Origin: Owenia fusiformis
Lineage: Eukaryota > Annelida > Polychaeta > Sabellida > Oweniidae
Direction of reading: 5' to 3'
DNA: 64,000 nt
Assembly (NCBI GenBank): GCA_903813345.2
Contig: CAIIXF020000002.1
Coordinates: forward strand, 17,863,467 to 17,927,466
This document shows positions 22,701 through 35,713 of the stretch, in pieces. How positions within the stretch are numbered: the first letter of the stretch is position 1; every line of letters begins with the position of its first letter. Both the position numbers and the translations under genes were made by a program. The notes beneath the pieces were generated by a model. It saw only the letters and a list, made by a program, of their open reading frames with translations. It did no database searches and was not told the DNA's origin.

Positions 22701-25700
22701 AAGACGAATTAGATATAAAATATATCACGAACGGGAACATCATTCATTAAATCCATTCAAGAGCATAATCCAAAATATATACTTAAACGTCTCGCAAAAT
22801 TGCAAAGGACTGGCATGTACCAGTGTGACGTACGACTGGTCGGAAAATTGACATTTCGTCAAGAACGCAAAATGCATAAGCGATTTAAGACGAATTGGAT
22901 ATTATATATCCCACTAACAGAGAAGTCAATCGATAATACATCCCTCCTTTGGCAAACGTAAAAATATATACATAAACGTTTCACAATATATCAAACTAGT
23001 CGCTTCTACCAGTGCGATGTACAGCTGGTCCGAAATTGACATTCCGTACATAGCCCAAAGTAAATCAGACTTGTATGACAAATTAGATACTCAATATCTC
23101 ACGAATAGAATGACCAATCAACAAGTCCTCGGTAGGGCAAATGTAAAAATGTATCCTGAAACATCTCACTAAATAACAAATATCATGCTGCCACCAGCGT
23201 TACGTACGACTGGTCCGAAAATTGACATTTCCTCCAGAGCACAAACTGCTTCATAGATTTAAGACGAATTAGATATAAAATATATCACGAACGGGAACAT
23301 CATTCATTAAATCCATTCAAGAGCATACTCCAAAATATATACTTAAACGTATCACAAAATTGCAAAGAACTGGCATGTACCAGTGTGACGTACGACGTGT
23401 CGGAAAATTGACATTTCGTCAAGAGCTCAAATTGCATAAGAGATTTAAGACGAATTAGATATAAAATATATAACGAACGGGCACTTCATTCATTAAATCC
23501 CTCCAAGAGCATACTCCAAAATATATACTTAAACGTCTCACAAAATTGCAAAGGACTGGCATGTACCAGTGTGACGTACGACTGGTCGGAAAATTGACAC
23601 TTTGTCAAGAGCACAAACTGCATCGTAGATTTAAGACGAATTAGATATAAATATATAACGAACGGGCACTTCATTCATTAAATCCCTCGAAGAAAATACT
23701 TCAAAATATATACTTAAACGTCTCACAAAATTGCAAAGGACTGGCATGTACCAGTGTAACATACGACTGGTCGGAAAATGGACATTTCGTCAAGAGCGCA
23801 AATTGCATAAGCGATTTAAGACGAATTTGATATTATATATCCCCCTAACAGAGAAGCCAATCGATACATCCCTCCTTTGGCAAACGTAAAAATATATACA
23901 TAAACGTCTCACAATATATCAAACTAGTCGCTGCTACCAGTGCGATGTACAGTTGGTCCTAAAATTGACATTCCGTACATAGCCCAAAGTAAATCAGACT
24001 TGTATGACAAATTAGATACTCAATATCTCACGAATAGAATGACCAATCAACAAGTCCTCGGTAGGGCAAATGTAAAAATGTATCCTGAAACATCTCACTA
24101 AATAACAAATATCATGCTGCCACCAGCGTAACGTACGACTGGTCCGAAAATTGACATTTCCTCCAGAGCACAAACTGCATCATAGATTTAAGACGAATTA
24201 GATATAAAATATATCATGAACGGGAACATCATTCATTAAATCCATTCAAGAGCATACTCCAAAATATATACTTAAACGTCTCACAAAATTGCAAAGGACT
24301 GGCATGTACCAGTGTGACGTACGACTGGTTGGAAAATTGACATTTCGTCAAGAGCGCAAATTGCATAAGCAATTTAAGACGAATTGGATATTATATATCC
24401 CCCTAACAGAGAAGTCAATCGATACATCCCTCCTTTGGCAAACGTAAAAATATATACATAAACGTCTCACAATATATCAAACTAGTCGCTGCTACAAGTG
24501 CGATGTACAGCTGGTCCGAAAATTGACATTCCGTACATAGCCCAAAGTAAATCAGACTTGAATGACAAATAAGATACTCAATATCTCACGAATAGAATCT
24601 CCAATCAACAAATATCATGCTGCCACCAGCGTTACGTACGACTGGTCCGAAAATTGACATTTCCTCCAGAGCACAAACTGCTTCATAGATTTAAGACGAA
24701 TTAGATATAAAATATATCAAGAACGGGAACATCATTCATTAAATCCATTCAAGAGCATACTCCAAAATACATACTTAAACGTCTCACAAAATTACAAATG
24801 ACTGGCATGTACCAGTGTGACGTAAGACTGGTCGGAAAATTGACACTTCGTCAAGAGCGCAAATTGCATAAGCGATTTAAGACGAATTGGATATTATATA
24901 TCTCCCTAACAGAGAAGTCAATCGATACATCCCCCCTTTGGCAAACGTAAAAATATATACATAAACGTCTCACAATATCTCAAACTAGTCGCTTCTACCA
25001 GTGCGATGTATAGCTGGTCCGAAAATTCACATTCCGTACATAGCCCATAGTAAATCAGACTTGTATGACAAATTAGATACTCAATATCCCACGAATAGAA
25101 TCACCAATCAACAAGTCCTCGGTAGGGCAAATGTAAAAATGTATCCTGAAACATCTCACTAAATAACAAATATCATGCTGCCACCAGCGTTACGGACGAC
25201 TTGTCCGAAAATTGACATTTCCTCCAGAGCACAAACTGCATCATAGATTTAAGACGAATTAGATATAAAATATATCACGAACGGGAACATCATTCATTAA
25301 ATCCATTCAAGAGCATAATCCAAAATATATACTTAAACGTCTCGCAAAATTGCAAAGGACTGGCATGCACCAGTGTGACGTACGACTGGTCGGAAAATTG
25401 ACATTTCGTCAAGAACGCAAAATGCATAAGCGATTTAAGACGAATTGGATATTATATATCCCACTAACAGAGAAGTCAATCGATAATACATCCCTCCTTT
25501 GGCAAACGTAAAAATATATACATAAACGTTTCACAATATATCAAACTAGTCGCTTCTACCAGTGCGATGTACAGCTGGTCCGAAATTGACATTCCGTACA
25601 TAGCCCAAAGTAAATCAGACTTGTATGACAAATTAGATACTCAATATCTCACGAATAGAATGACCAATCAACAAGTCCTCGGTAGGGCAAATGTAAAAAT

Positions 25701-26388
25701 GTATCCTGAAACATCTCACTAAATAACAAATATCATGCTGCCACCAGCGTTACGTACGACTGGTCCGAAAATTGACATTTCCTCCAGAGCACAAACTGCT
25801 TCATAGATTTAAGACGAATTAGATATAAAATATATCACGAACGGGAACATCATTCATTAAATCCATTCAAGAGCATACTCCAAAATATATACTTAAACGT
25901 ATCACAAAATTGCAAAGAACTGGCATGTACCAGTGTGACGTACGACGTGTCGGAAAATTGACATTTCGTCAAGAGCTCAAATTGCATAAGAGATTTAAGA
26001 CGAATTAGATATAAAATATATAACGAACGGGCACTTCATTCATTAAATCCCTCCAAGAGCATACTCCAAAATATATACTTAAACGTCTCACAAAATTGCA
26101 AAGGACTGGCATGTACCAGTGTGACGTACGACTGGTCGGAAAATTGACACTTTGTCAAGAGCACAAACTGCATCGTAGATTTAAGACGAATTAGATATAA
26201 AATATATAACGAACGGGCACTTCATTCATTAAATCCCTCCAAGAAAATACTTCAAAATATATACTTAAACGTCTCACAAAATTGCAAAGGACTGGCATGT
26301 ACCAGTGTAACATACGACTGGTCGGAAAATGGACATTTCGTCAAGAGCGCAAATTGCATAAGCGATTTAAGACGAATTTGATATTATA
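19791..26388 (+). repeat. Higher-order satellite core
   Basis: About 12 A-B-C units of 557 bp with very similar sequence. Private variants allow copies to be followed. A block starting at 21501 (marked by acaaatgactggc and gacgtaagactgg) is repeated from 24618. The joint at about 24600-24612 skips part of a C monomer (ccaatcaac directly followed by aaatatcatgctgcc), which looks like an unequal-exchange breakpoint. Extra A/B-like half monomers with taacgaacgggcacttcatt occur at 23405-23750 and again at 25950-26290. The segment ends at the TA target of the next insertion. Confidence 0.92.
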
Positions 26389-27447
26389 CAAGGGGTGATC
26401 CATATATTCTGATAAAAATGCTCTCCTTTTGTGATTTTTTCACATATTCCTTTCATTTTTGCAGAACATGTAGATTATGTAATTACACGTAGGATGCTAA
26501 ACTATTTAAGTTATATCTTAAATTAATTTTGAAATAAGGTTGCCATGGTAACCTGTATTTAGGGTAGGCAGGTCGGTTAAATTATAACGTCAAAAATAAA
26601 TAAATATGTTAATTTAATCATTCCTCGGTACCTATTTTAAGCAGACCAAACGCATCTTCCAGTCATTGCCAACTATTCATTGATCTGTTCCATACCCCTG
26701 TTGCCCTTGTTTGATAATTTATACAGTGGGATAGCTATCTTTTCATGAGTAACATCTCAATTTATCGTAGTATTATTCTCTGTCCGCAAGCTCTTCTTGC
26801 AACCAGATTGTGGATGATCTTCAACAGTGACCATACCTTCCTCTTTACAATACTTACCTATAGATGCTTTATGCAGATATAACACCTTGCCCATGCACTT
26901 AATAAGTCCATGTATGTCTCTGACAGTGTCCTCTAACTAACTTATTCTTAAAAGAAAATCTAATTGTATTCCCTAATGTATCCGTTAATGTCACACTCTG
27001 CATCAGCCACATTAACCTCATCTGACAATTTGATTTTTGGTGTGTCTCATAACATGTAATGTCAATTGGCCCATTCTGTCTTACAATGCTATTGTGATTT
27101 GTTGTGATGTTATAGTGAGCACATATAAACATTTGTTTAGCAACAAACAAAGAGTGAAGAGTAACAATACCAAACTCTTTTAGCAAAATGTAGGATTTTC
27201 GCATGCTTTAAAATAATTAAAATATCAAGTTATTATGATATTTATATGTTATAATTTAATTGACCTGCCTACCATTAATACAGGTTACCATGGCAACTGT
27301 ATCTCATTGATAATTTAAGATATAGCTATAATATTTTAGCATTGTATGTGTAATTACATAATCTACATTTTCTGAAAAAATAAGAGGGATATGTGAAAAA
27401 ATCACAAAATGAGAGCATTTTTATCAGAATATATGGATCGCCCCTTG
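26389..27447. mobile_element. 1.06-kb TA-flanked element with about 200-bp terminal inverted repeats
   Basis: The element starts caaggggtgatccatatatt and ends with the near-exact inverse (aatatatggatcgccccttg). The two ends stay similar for about 200 bp, including the shared ggttgccatggtaacctgta segment. TA flanks it at 26387-26388 and 27448-27449. The undisturbed duplicate of the target at about 23824-23836 (gatattatatatccccc) proves the boundaries. TA duplication and ends beginning CA fit a Tc1/mariner-type non-autonomous element. The interior has one minus-strand frame of 101 codons (26899-27204) that resembles no transposase I know. Confidence 0.85.
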
Positions 27448-30400
27448 TATATCCCCCTAACAGAGAAGCCAATCGATACATCCCTCCTTTGGCAAACGTA
27501 AAAATATATACATAAACGTCTCACAATATATCAAACTAGTCGCTGCTACCAGTGCGATGTACAGTTGGTCCTAAAATTGACATTCCGTACATAGCCCAAA
27601 GTAAATCAGACTTGTATGACAAATTAGATACTCAATATCTCACGAATAGAATGACCAATCAACAAGTCCTCGGTAGGGCAAATGTAAAAATGTATCCTGA
27701 AACATCTCACTAAATAACAAATATCATGCTGCCACCAGCGTAACGTACGACTGGTCCGAAAATTGACATTTCCTCCAGAGCACAAACTGCATCATAGATT
27801 TAAGACGAATTAGATATAAAATATATCATGAACGGGAACATCATTCATTAAATCCATTCAAGAGCATACTCCAAAATATATACTTAAACGTCTCACAAAA
27901 TTGCAAAGGACTGGCATGTACCAGTGTGACGTACGACTGGTTGGAAAATTGACATTTCGTCAAGAGCGCAAATTGCATAAGCAATTTAAGACGAATTGGA
28001 TATTATATATCCCCATAACAGAGAAGTCAATCGATACATCCCTCCTTTGGCAAACGTAAAAAATATATACATAAACGTCTCACAATATATCAAACTAGTC
28101 GCTGCTACCAGTGCGATGTACAGCTGGTCCGAAAATTGACATTCCGTACATAGCCCAAAGTAAATCAGACTTGAATGACAAATAAGATACTCAATATCTC
28201 ACGAATAGAATCACCAATCAACAAGTCCTCGGTAGGGCAAATGTAAAAATGTATCCTGAAACATCTCACTAAATAACAAATATCATGCTGTCACCAGCGT
28301 TACGTACGACTGGTCCGAAAATTGACATTTCCTCAAGAGCACAAACTGCATCATAGATTTAAGACGAATTAGATATAAAATATATCAAGAACGGGAACAT
28401 CATTCATTAAATCCATTCAAGAGCATACTCCAAAATACATACTTAAACGTCTCACAAAATTGCAAAGGACTGGCATGTACCAGTGTGACGTACGACTGGT
28501 CGGAAAATTGACACTTCGTCAAGAGCGCAAATTGCATAAGCTATTTAAGACGAATTGGATATTATATATCTCCCTAACAGAGAAGTCAATCGATACATCC
28601 CCCCTTTGGCAAACGTAAAAATATATACATAAACGTCTCACAATATCTCAAACTAGTCGCTTCTACCAGTGCGATGTATAGCTGGTCCGAAAATTCACAT
28701 TCAGTACATAGCCCAAAGTAAATCAGACTTGTATGACAAATTATATACTCAATATCTCACGAATAGAATGACCAATCAACAAGTCCTCGGTAGGGCAAAT
28801 GTAAAAATGTATCCTGAAACATCTCACTAAATAACAAATATCATGCTGCCACCAGCGTTACGGACGACTTGTCCGAAAATTGACATTTCCTCCAGAGCAC
28901 AAACTGCATCATAGATTTAAGACGAATTAGATATAAAATATATCACGAACGGGAACATCATTCATTAAATCCATTCAAGAGCATAATCCAAAATATATAC
29001 TTAAACGTCTCGCCAAATTGCAAAGGACTGGCATGTACCAGTCTGACGTACGACTGGTCGGAAAATTGACATTTCGTCAAGAGCGCAAATTGCATAAGCG
29101 ATTTAAGACGAATTGGATATTATATATCCCACTAACAGAGAAGTCAATCGATACATCCCTCCTTTGGCAAACGTAAAAATATATACATAAACGTTTCACA
29201 ATATATCAAACTAGTCGCTGCTTCCAGTGCGATGTACAGCTGGTCCGAAATTGACATTCCGTACATAGCCCAAAGTAAATCAGACTTGTATGACAAATTA
29301 GATACTCAATATCTCACGAATAGAATGACCAATCAACAAGTCCTCGGTAGGGCAAATGTAAAAATGTATCCTGAAACATAAACCAGTGCGATGTACAGCT
29401 GGTCCGAAAATTGACATTCCGTACATAGCCCAAAGTAAATCAGACTTGTATGACAAATTAGATACTAAATATCTCACGAAAATAATGACCAATCAACATG
29501 TCCTCCATAATGCAAATGTAAAAGTGTATCCTGAAACATCTCACTAAATAACAAATATCATGCTGTCACCAGCGTTACGTACGACTGGTCCAAAAATTGA
29601 CATTTCCTACAGAGCACAAACTGCATCATAGATTTAAGGCGAATTAGATATAAAATATATCACGAACGGGAATATCATTCATTAAATCCATTCAATAGCA
29701 TACTCCAAAATACATACTTAAACGTCTCACAAAATTTCAGAGGACTGGCATGTACCAGTGTGACGTACGACTGGTCGGAAAATTGACATTTCGTCAAGAG
29801 TGCAAATTGCATTAGTGATTTAAGACGAATTGGATATTATATATCCCACTAACAGAAAAGTCAATCGATACATCCCTCCTTTGGCAAACGTAAAAATATA
29901 TACATAAACGTCTCACAATATATCAAAATAGTCGCTGCGACCAGTGCCATTTACAGCTGGTCCGAAAATTGACATACCGTACATAGCACAAAGTAAATCA
30001 GAGTTGTATGACTAATTAGATACTAAATATCTCACGAAAATAATGACCAATCAACATGTCCTCCATAATGCAAATGTAAAAGTGTATCCTGAAACATCTC
30101 ACTAAATAACAAATATCATGCTGTCACCAGCGTTACGTACGACTGGTCCAAAAATTGACATTTCCTCCAGAGCACAAATTGCATCATAGATTTAAGACGA
30201 ATTAGATATAAAATATATCACGAACGGGAATATCATTCATTAAATCCATTCAAGAGCATACTCCAAAATACATACTTAAACGTCTCACAAAATTGCAGAG
30301 GACTGACATGTACCAGTGTGACGTACGACTGGTCGGAAAATTGACACCTCGTCAAGAGCGCTAAATGCATAAGCGATATTATATATCCCCCTAACAGAGA

Positions 30401-31432
30401 AGTCAATCGATACATCCCTCCTTTGGCAAACGTAAAAATATATACATAAACGTCTCACAATATATCAAACTAGTCGCTGCTACCAGTGCGATGTACAGCT
30501 GGTCCGAAAATTGACATTCCGAACATAGCCCAAAGTAAATCACACTTGTATGACAAATTAGATACTCAATATCTCACGAATAGAATGACCAATCAACAAG
30601 TCCTCTGTAAGGCAAATGTAAAAATGTATCCTGAAACATCTCACTAAATAACAAATATCATGCTGCCACCAGCGTTACGTACGACTGGTCCGAAAATTGA
30701 CATTTCCTCCAGAGCACAAACTGCATCATAGATTTAAGACGAATTAGATATAAAATATATCACGAACGGGAACATAATTCATTAAATCCATTCAAGAGCA
30801 TACTCCAAAATACATACTTAAACGTCTCACAAAATTGCAAAGGACTGGCATGTACCAGTGTGACGTACGACTGGTCGGAAAATTGATATTTCGTCAAGAG
30901 CGCAAATTGCATAAGCGATTTAAGACGAATTTGATATTATATATCCCCCTAACGGAGAAGTCAATCGATACATCCCTCCTTTGGCAAACGTAAAAATATA
31001 TACATAAACGTCTCACAATGTATCAAACTAGTCGCTGCTACCAGTGCGATGTACAACTGGTCCTAAAATTGACATTCCGTACATAGCACAAAGTAAATCA
31101 GACTTGTATGACAAATTAGATACTCGATATCTCAAGAATAGAATGACTAATCAACAAGTCCTCGGCAGGGCAAATGTAAAAATGTATCTTGTAACATCTC
31201 TCTAAATAACAAATATCATGCTGCCACCAGCCTTACGTACGACTGGTCGGAAAATGGACATTTCGTCAAGAGCGCAAATTGCATTAGCGATTTAAGGCGA
31301 ATTTGATATTAAATATCCCCCTAACAGAGAAGTCAATCGATACATCCCTCCTTTGGCAAACGTAAAAATATATACATAAACGTCTCACAATATATCAAAC
31401 TAGTCGCTGCTACCAGTGCGATGTACAGCTGG
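27448..31432 (+). repeat. Higher-order satellite core, right part
   Basis: About seven further A-B-C units. 27448 to about 28200 repeats 23830-24590 with shared private variants (cagttggtcctaaaattg, ctggttggaaaattg, gcataagcaatttaagacg). At about 29379 the phase jumps (gaaacata followed by aaccagtgcgatg). From there to about 30390 the sequence shares rare variants with 12545-13520 (catgtcctccataatgc, gacacctcgtcaagagcgct). The forward core ends at about 31432, where gctggtc continues as attctattcgtgagat in the opposite orientation. Confidence 0.9.
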
Positions 31433-34090
31433 TCATTCTATTCGTGAGATTATGAGTATCTAATTTGTAAGAAAGCTCTGATTTACGTTGGTGGCAGCAT
31501 GCTATTTGCTAATTAATGAGATTTTGGAGGATACATTTTTACATTTGCTCTACCAAGGACTTGTTGATTAGTCATTCTATTCGAGAGATATGGAATATTT
31601 AATTTTTCGTAAAGCTCTGATTTAAATTGTGCTCTAGACAAAATGTCAATTTTTGGACCACTTTTACGCCACGCTGGTAGCAACATTCAGTTTGTTAGTT
31701 TGAGAGACGTTAAAGTATATATGTTTGCATTTGCTCTACCAAGCAATTGTAGAGTGGTCGTTGTATTCGTGAGATATTGAGTATCTTATTTGTCATAAAG
31801 CTTTGATTAACATTGCGATTTAGACGAAATGTCAATTTTCTGACCAGTCGTACTTTACGCTGGTACTAGCTCGTCCTTTGGTGATTTAAGAGACGTTTCA
31901 GAATATGTTTGCCCGTTTGCTCTACTAAAGATTGAATGACTTGTGTTTCCGTTCGTGAAATATTTTAAATCTAATTTGTCTGAAATCGCTACCAATTTTC
32001 GGACCAATCGTACTTCACACTGATACTAGGTAGTCCTTATCTTTATTAAGAGACGTTTAAGTATTTTTTATGAAGTAAGCTTATCAATGGATTGAATGAA
32101 TTATGTTCCCCTTCGTGATATATTTTATATCTAATTTGTCTTCAATCTCTGATGCAGTTTGCGCTATAGAAGAAATGCCAATTTTCGGACCAGTCGTACG
32201 TAACGCTGATGGCAGCAGGGTATTTGCTAATTAGTGAGATATTTGAAAATGCAATTTTACATTTGCCCCCTACCAAGAACTTGTTGATTGGTCATTCTAT
32301 TCATGAGATATAGAGTATCTAATTTGTAGGATTTGTTGCAAAGCTCCTATTTACATTGCGCTTTAGACGAAATGTCAATTTTCGGACCGATCTTACGTCA
32401 CGCTGGTAGGATTATTTGAGCAACGTGTAATTATATAATTTTTTCATTTGCTCTACCAAGGACTTGTTGTATGGTCATTCTATTCATGAGATTATGAGTA
32501 TCTTATTTGCCATAAAGCTCTGATTTACATTTCGCTCTAGACGAAATGCCAATTTTCTGACCAGTCGTACGTCACGCTGGCACTAGCTAGTCCTCAGCTG
32601 ATTTGTGAGACGTTTCAGTTTATGTTTCTACGTTTTCTCTACGAAGGATTTAATGACTGGTGTTTCTGGTCGTGAAATATTTTATATGTAATTTGGCTTA
32701 AATCGCTGATACAGCTTGCGATCTAGACGAAATGTCAATTTTCGGACCAGTCTTACGTCACGCTGGCGGCAGCATGTGGGGTATAAGTTGGAGAGGCGTT
32801 AAAATATATATTTTTGCATTTGCTCGTCCAAGGACTTGTTGAGTGGTCATTCTATTCGTGAGATATTGAGTATCTTATTTGTCACTAAGCTTTGATTTAC
32901 ATTACGCTCTAGACGAAATGTCAATTTTCTGACATGTCGTACTTAACGCTGGTAGCAGCTTGTGGGTTGTTAGTTGGAGAGACGTTAAACTATATATTTT
33001 TGCATTTGCTCTACCAAGGACTGGTTGAGTGGTCATTCTATTCGTGAGATATTGAGTATCTTATTTGTCATAAAGCTTTGATTTCTGACCAGTCGTCCTT
33101 TATGCTGGTACTATCTCTTCCTTTGCAGATTTGAGAGACGTTTCAGTATATGTTGCTACGTTTGCTCTTCAAAAGATTTAATGACTGGTGTTCCCATCCG
33201 TGATATATTTTATATCTAATTTGTCTTCAATCTCTGATGCAGTTTGCGCTCTAGAAGAAATGTCAATTTTCGGACCAGTCGTACGTAAAGCTGGTGGAAG
33301 CAGAATATTTGCTGATTAGTGAGATGTTCAAGGATGCATTTTCACATTTGCCCTACCAAGGAATTGTTTATTGGTCAGTTTATTCGTGAGATATAGAGTA
33401 TCTAATTTGTAGGATTTGTCGCAAAGCTTTAATTTACTTTGCGCTCTAGACGAAATGTCAATTTTCGGACCGGTCTTTGGTAAGAGCATGATGTTTGCTT
33501 ATTTGAGCAACGTTTTTGCATTTGCTCTACCAGAGACTTGTTGTATGGTCATTCTATTCGTGAGATATTGAGTATCTAATTTGTCACAAATCTCTGATTA
33601 ACAGTTTGCTCTTATCGTTACGTCAATTTTCTGATCAGTCCTACGTCACGCTGGTACTAGCTAGTCCTTTGCTGATTTGTAAGACGTTTCAGTATATGTT
33701 TCTACGTTTTTTCTAGAAGGGATTAAATCACTGGTGTATCTGGTCGTGAAATATTTTATATATAATTTGTCTTACATCTCTGATACAGTTTGCGCTCTAG
33801 GCGAAATGTCAATTTTCGGACCAGTCGTACGTAGCGCTGGTAGCAGCATGTTATTTGCTAATTAGAACTTTGAGGATATATTTCTACATTTGCTCTACAA
33901 AGCACTTGTTGATTAGTCATTCTATTTGAGAGATATTGAATATCTAATTTGCCGTAAAGCTCTAATTTACATTGCCCTCTAGACGAAATGTCAATTTTCG
34001 GTCCAGTCTTACGTCACGCTGGTTGCAGCATGCGAGTTGTTAGTTTGAGAGATGTTAAAATATATATAGTTGCATTTGCTCTACCAAGGA
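31433..34090 (-). repeat. Satellite array, right edge, reverse orientation, diverged monomers
   Basis: About 14 monomers of the reverse type seen at 6422-11566 (accagtcgtacgtaacgctgg, ggtcattctattcgtgagat), with high divergence and internal deletions. Repeats stop at about 34090 after tttgctctaccaaggact, where non-repeated sequence begins. Diverged inverted monomers on both sides of a homogeneous core are the layout expected for an old satellite whose centre keeps being renewed. Confidence 0.85.
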
Positions 34091-34388
34091 CTAACTTCTA
34101 ACTACAAGCTTAAACAAACTTTTTGTTCAAATACCATTGTTATCTCAGCATCCAGAAATGTTTGTACATAACTTTTATTTGGTGCTTAAATTGTATGCTG
34201 AAGGTCAAATTGGTACTTTAAGTGGAGATACGTAACAAGTGATAAAATCTGTTGAGCTTATTCAGATTTTTTATAAAAAGTCCAGAATTGGATAGACTTT
34301 CATTTAATATAATACAACATATGGGAATATACCATCTACATGTGGGATTTGGAGTTGATCGAGACAGTCATTACGAAACACCCTGTAC
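34091..34388. mobile_element. AT-rich spacer ending in a mariner-type terminus
   Basis: The segment has no coding content. It ends cattacgaaacaccctg followed by TA at 34389-34390, the inverse of the cagggtgtttcataacg terminus seen intact at 47610. No matching left end was found, so this is a solo or truncated MITE end. Confidence 0.4.
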
Positions 34389-34622
34389 ATAACATTTGGC
34401 ATTCTTCAATTCAATCATCCAACAAAAATTAGCATTAACCTATTTGTCCAATAATTTACCAGAAAAATATCTTGAATGCTCATTTTCACGGTTTAGAGTA
34501 CAATGCACTAGTATTAAATACCTACTAAGGTTCTTAGTACATATAGTGCAGGTGCAGGAGAGTGTATCTAGGGAGCAGAATGAATATTGCTGTATCCATC
34601 CTGCAACCGTTGAGGCTGGGAG

Positions 34623-34910
34623 AGGTAGGGTCAATTGCAAGATATTCTGTAGCAACCGTGGCCATGTTTAAAAAGTCTGGCGCAACCGTGCTTGTATGTA
34701 TTGTATGTGACAATATTCGGTTGAACACTAGTCGGGTTTATACCATGTGATCCCAAGAAATAGATAAAGAATACCCGGGATTATATAAGTAATAATAAGT
34801 AATTCTCACGGTTGTATCAGAAAATATATTACAATGTACCACGGTTGCACCAGACTTTTTTAACATGGCCACGGTTGCAACAGAATATCTCTTGCAATTG
34901 ACCCTATATG
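34623..34910. mobile_element. Fold-back MITE with 9-bp direct repeats
   Basis: Left sequence from about 34626 (tagggtcaattgcaagatat) and right sequence to about 34906 are inverted copies for about 80-90 bp, including the shared gcaaccgtggccatgtt. The direct repeat ggctgggag flanks the whole at 34614-34622 and 34911-34919. A 9-bp duplication suggests a Mutator-like origin. A TA duplication directly at the gggtcaattgc ends is an alternative reading. Overlapping short frames on both strands here are shadows of the hairpin. Confidence 0.65.
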
Positions 34911-35713
34911 GGCTGGGAGCATACAGCTGAACCCATCCTTATCATGGTCAGTAAAAGAACTCATATTTCCTACACATTTCAAGATGCCAGACAACAGTAA
35001 GTGCAAAAAAATGTGAAGTTGACAATATTTCATCATAGAGAAGGAAAATGAAAATACATCTAGGAAGATAACACTTTATTGAGTTCTTACAAGAGAATCA
35101 AGTGATATCAAGGACATTACTTCCCATTAACCCTTAAATACATGTATTCTTACAGCATCATACACTGTAGATTAGTACAACCCATACATTTATTTGCAGC
35201 ACATACAAATAAATTAACAAAGCTGCATGAGATCATTTTTAAATAAACAGAAAATTCAAAAGAAAATCAAATGGGCAATGGAAATGTTATACATGTATAA
35301 AGATTACAAATTGAATTATTTTAGTCAATATATCAGTCACATCAATTGTTCTAAAAAAATTTACAATAGTGACCTCTATCTACAAATTTTAATGTTCTAC
35401 TTCAGGTTCAAATCACTTAGAAATTGTGGAGCATGTTTTTGAGATATTTCACATTTTTACACATTTCTTAAAGAAGACCATATAAAGGAATTTTCAAACT
35501 GAATATTTCAAAATAGGGCATTATAGTATATGGTTGTAGGTAAATGTTTTTAGTTTGAAGTGTGGTTTTCAGGATGACCCTAGCATTTCTTTTAAGCACC
35601 TGTCAAGTAAAACACCTCTACTTGTGGAACACTTTTTGAGGTACATAAACTGTTAAGATAACACAGGTTTTACTGTATATATGCATATTTCAAACAATGT
35701 ACATGTACTCTAA
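34911..35713 (-). other. 3' flank and probable 3' UTR of the minus-strand zinc-finger gene
   Basis: AT-rich sequence without recognisable coding content downstream of the stop codon at 35714. A minus-strand AATAAA (tttatt at 35189-35194) could be the poly-A signal, giving a 3' UTR of about 0.5 kb. A segment at about 35600-35680 with gtggaacac and ggttttactgta resembles 55255-55415, probably copies of an unnamed short repeat. Confidence 0.4.

Noticed and set aside
794-34090. CRISPR-like or gene-family interpretation of the repeats
   Set aside because: Monomers are contiguous 185-bp tandem units without short repeats and unique spacers, and without coding conservation.
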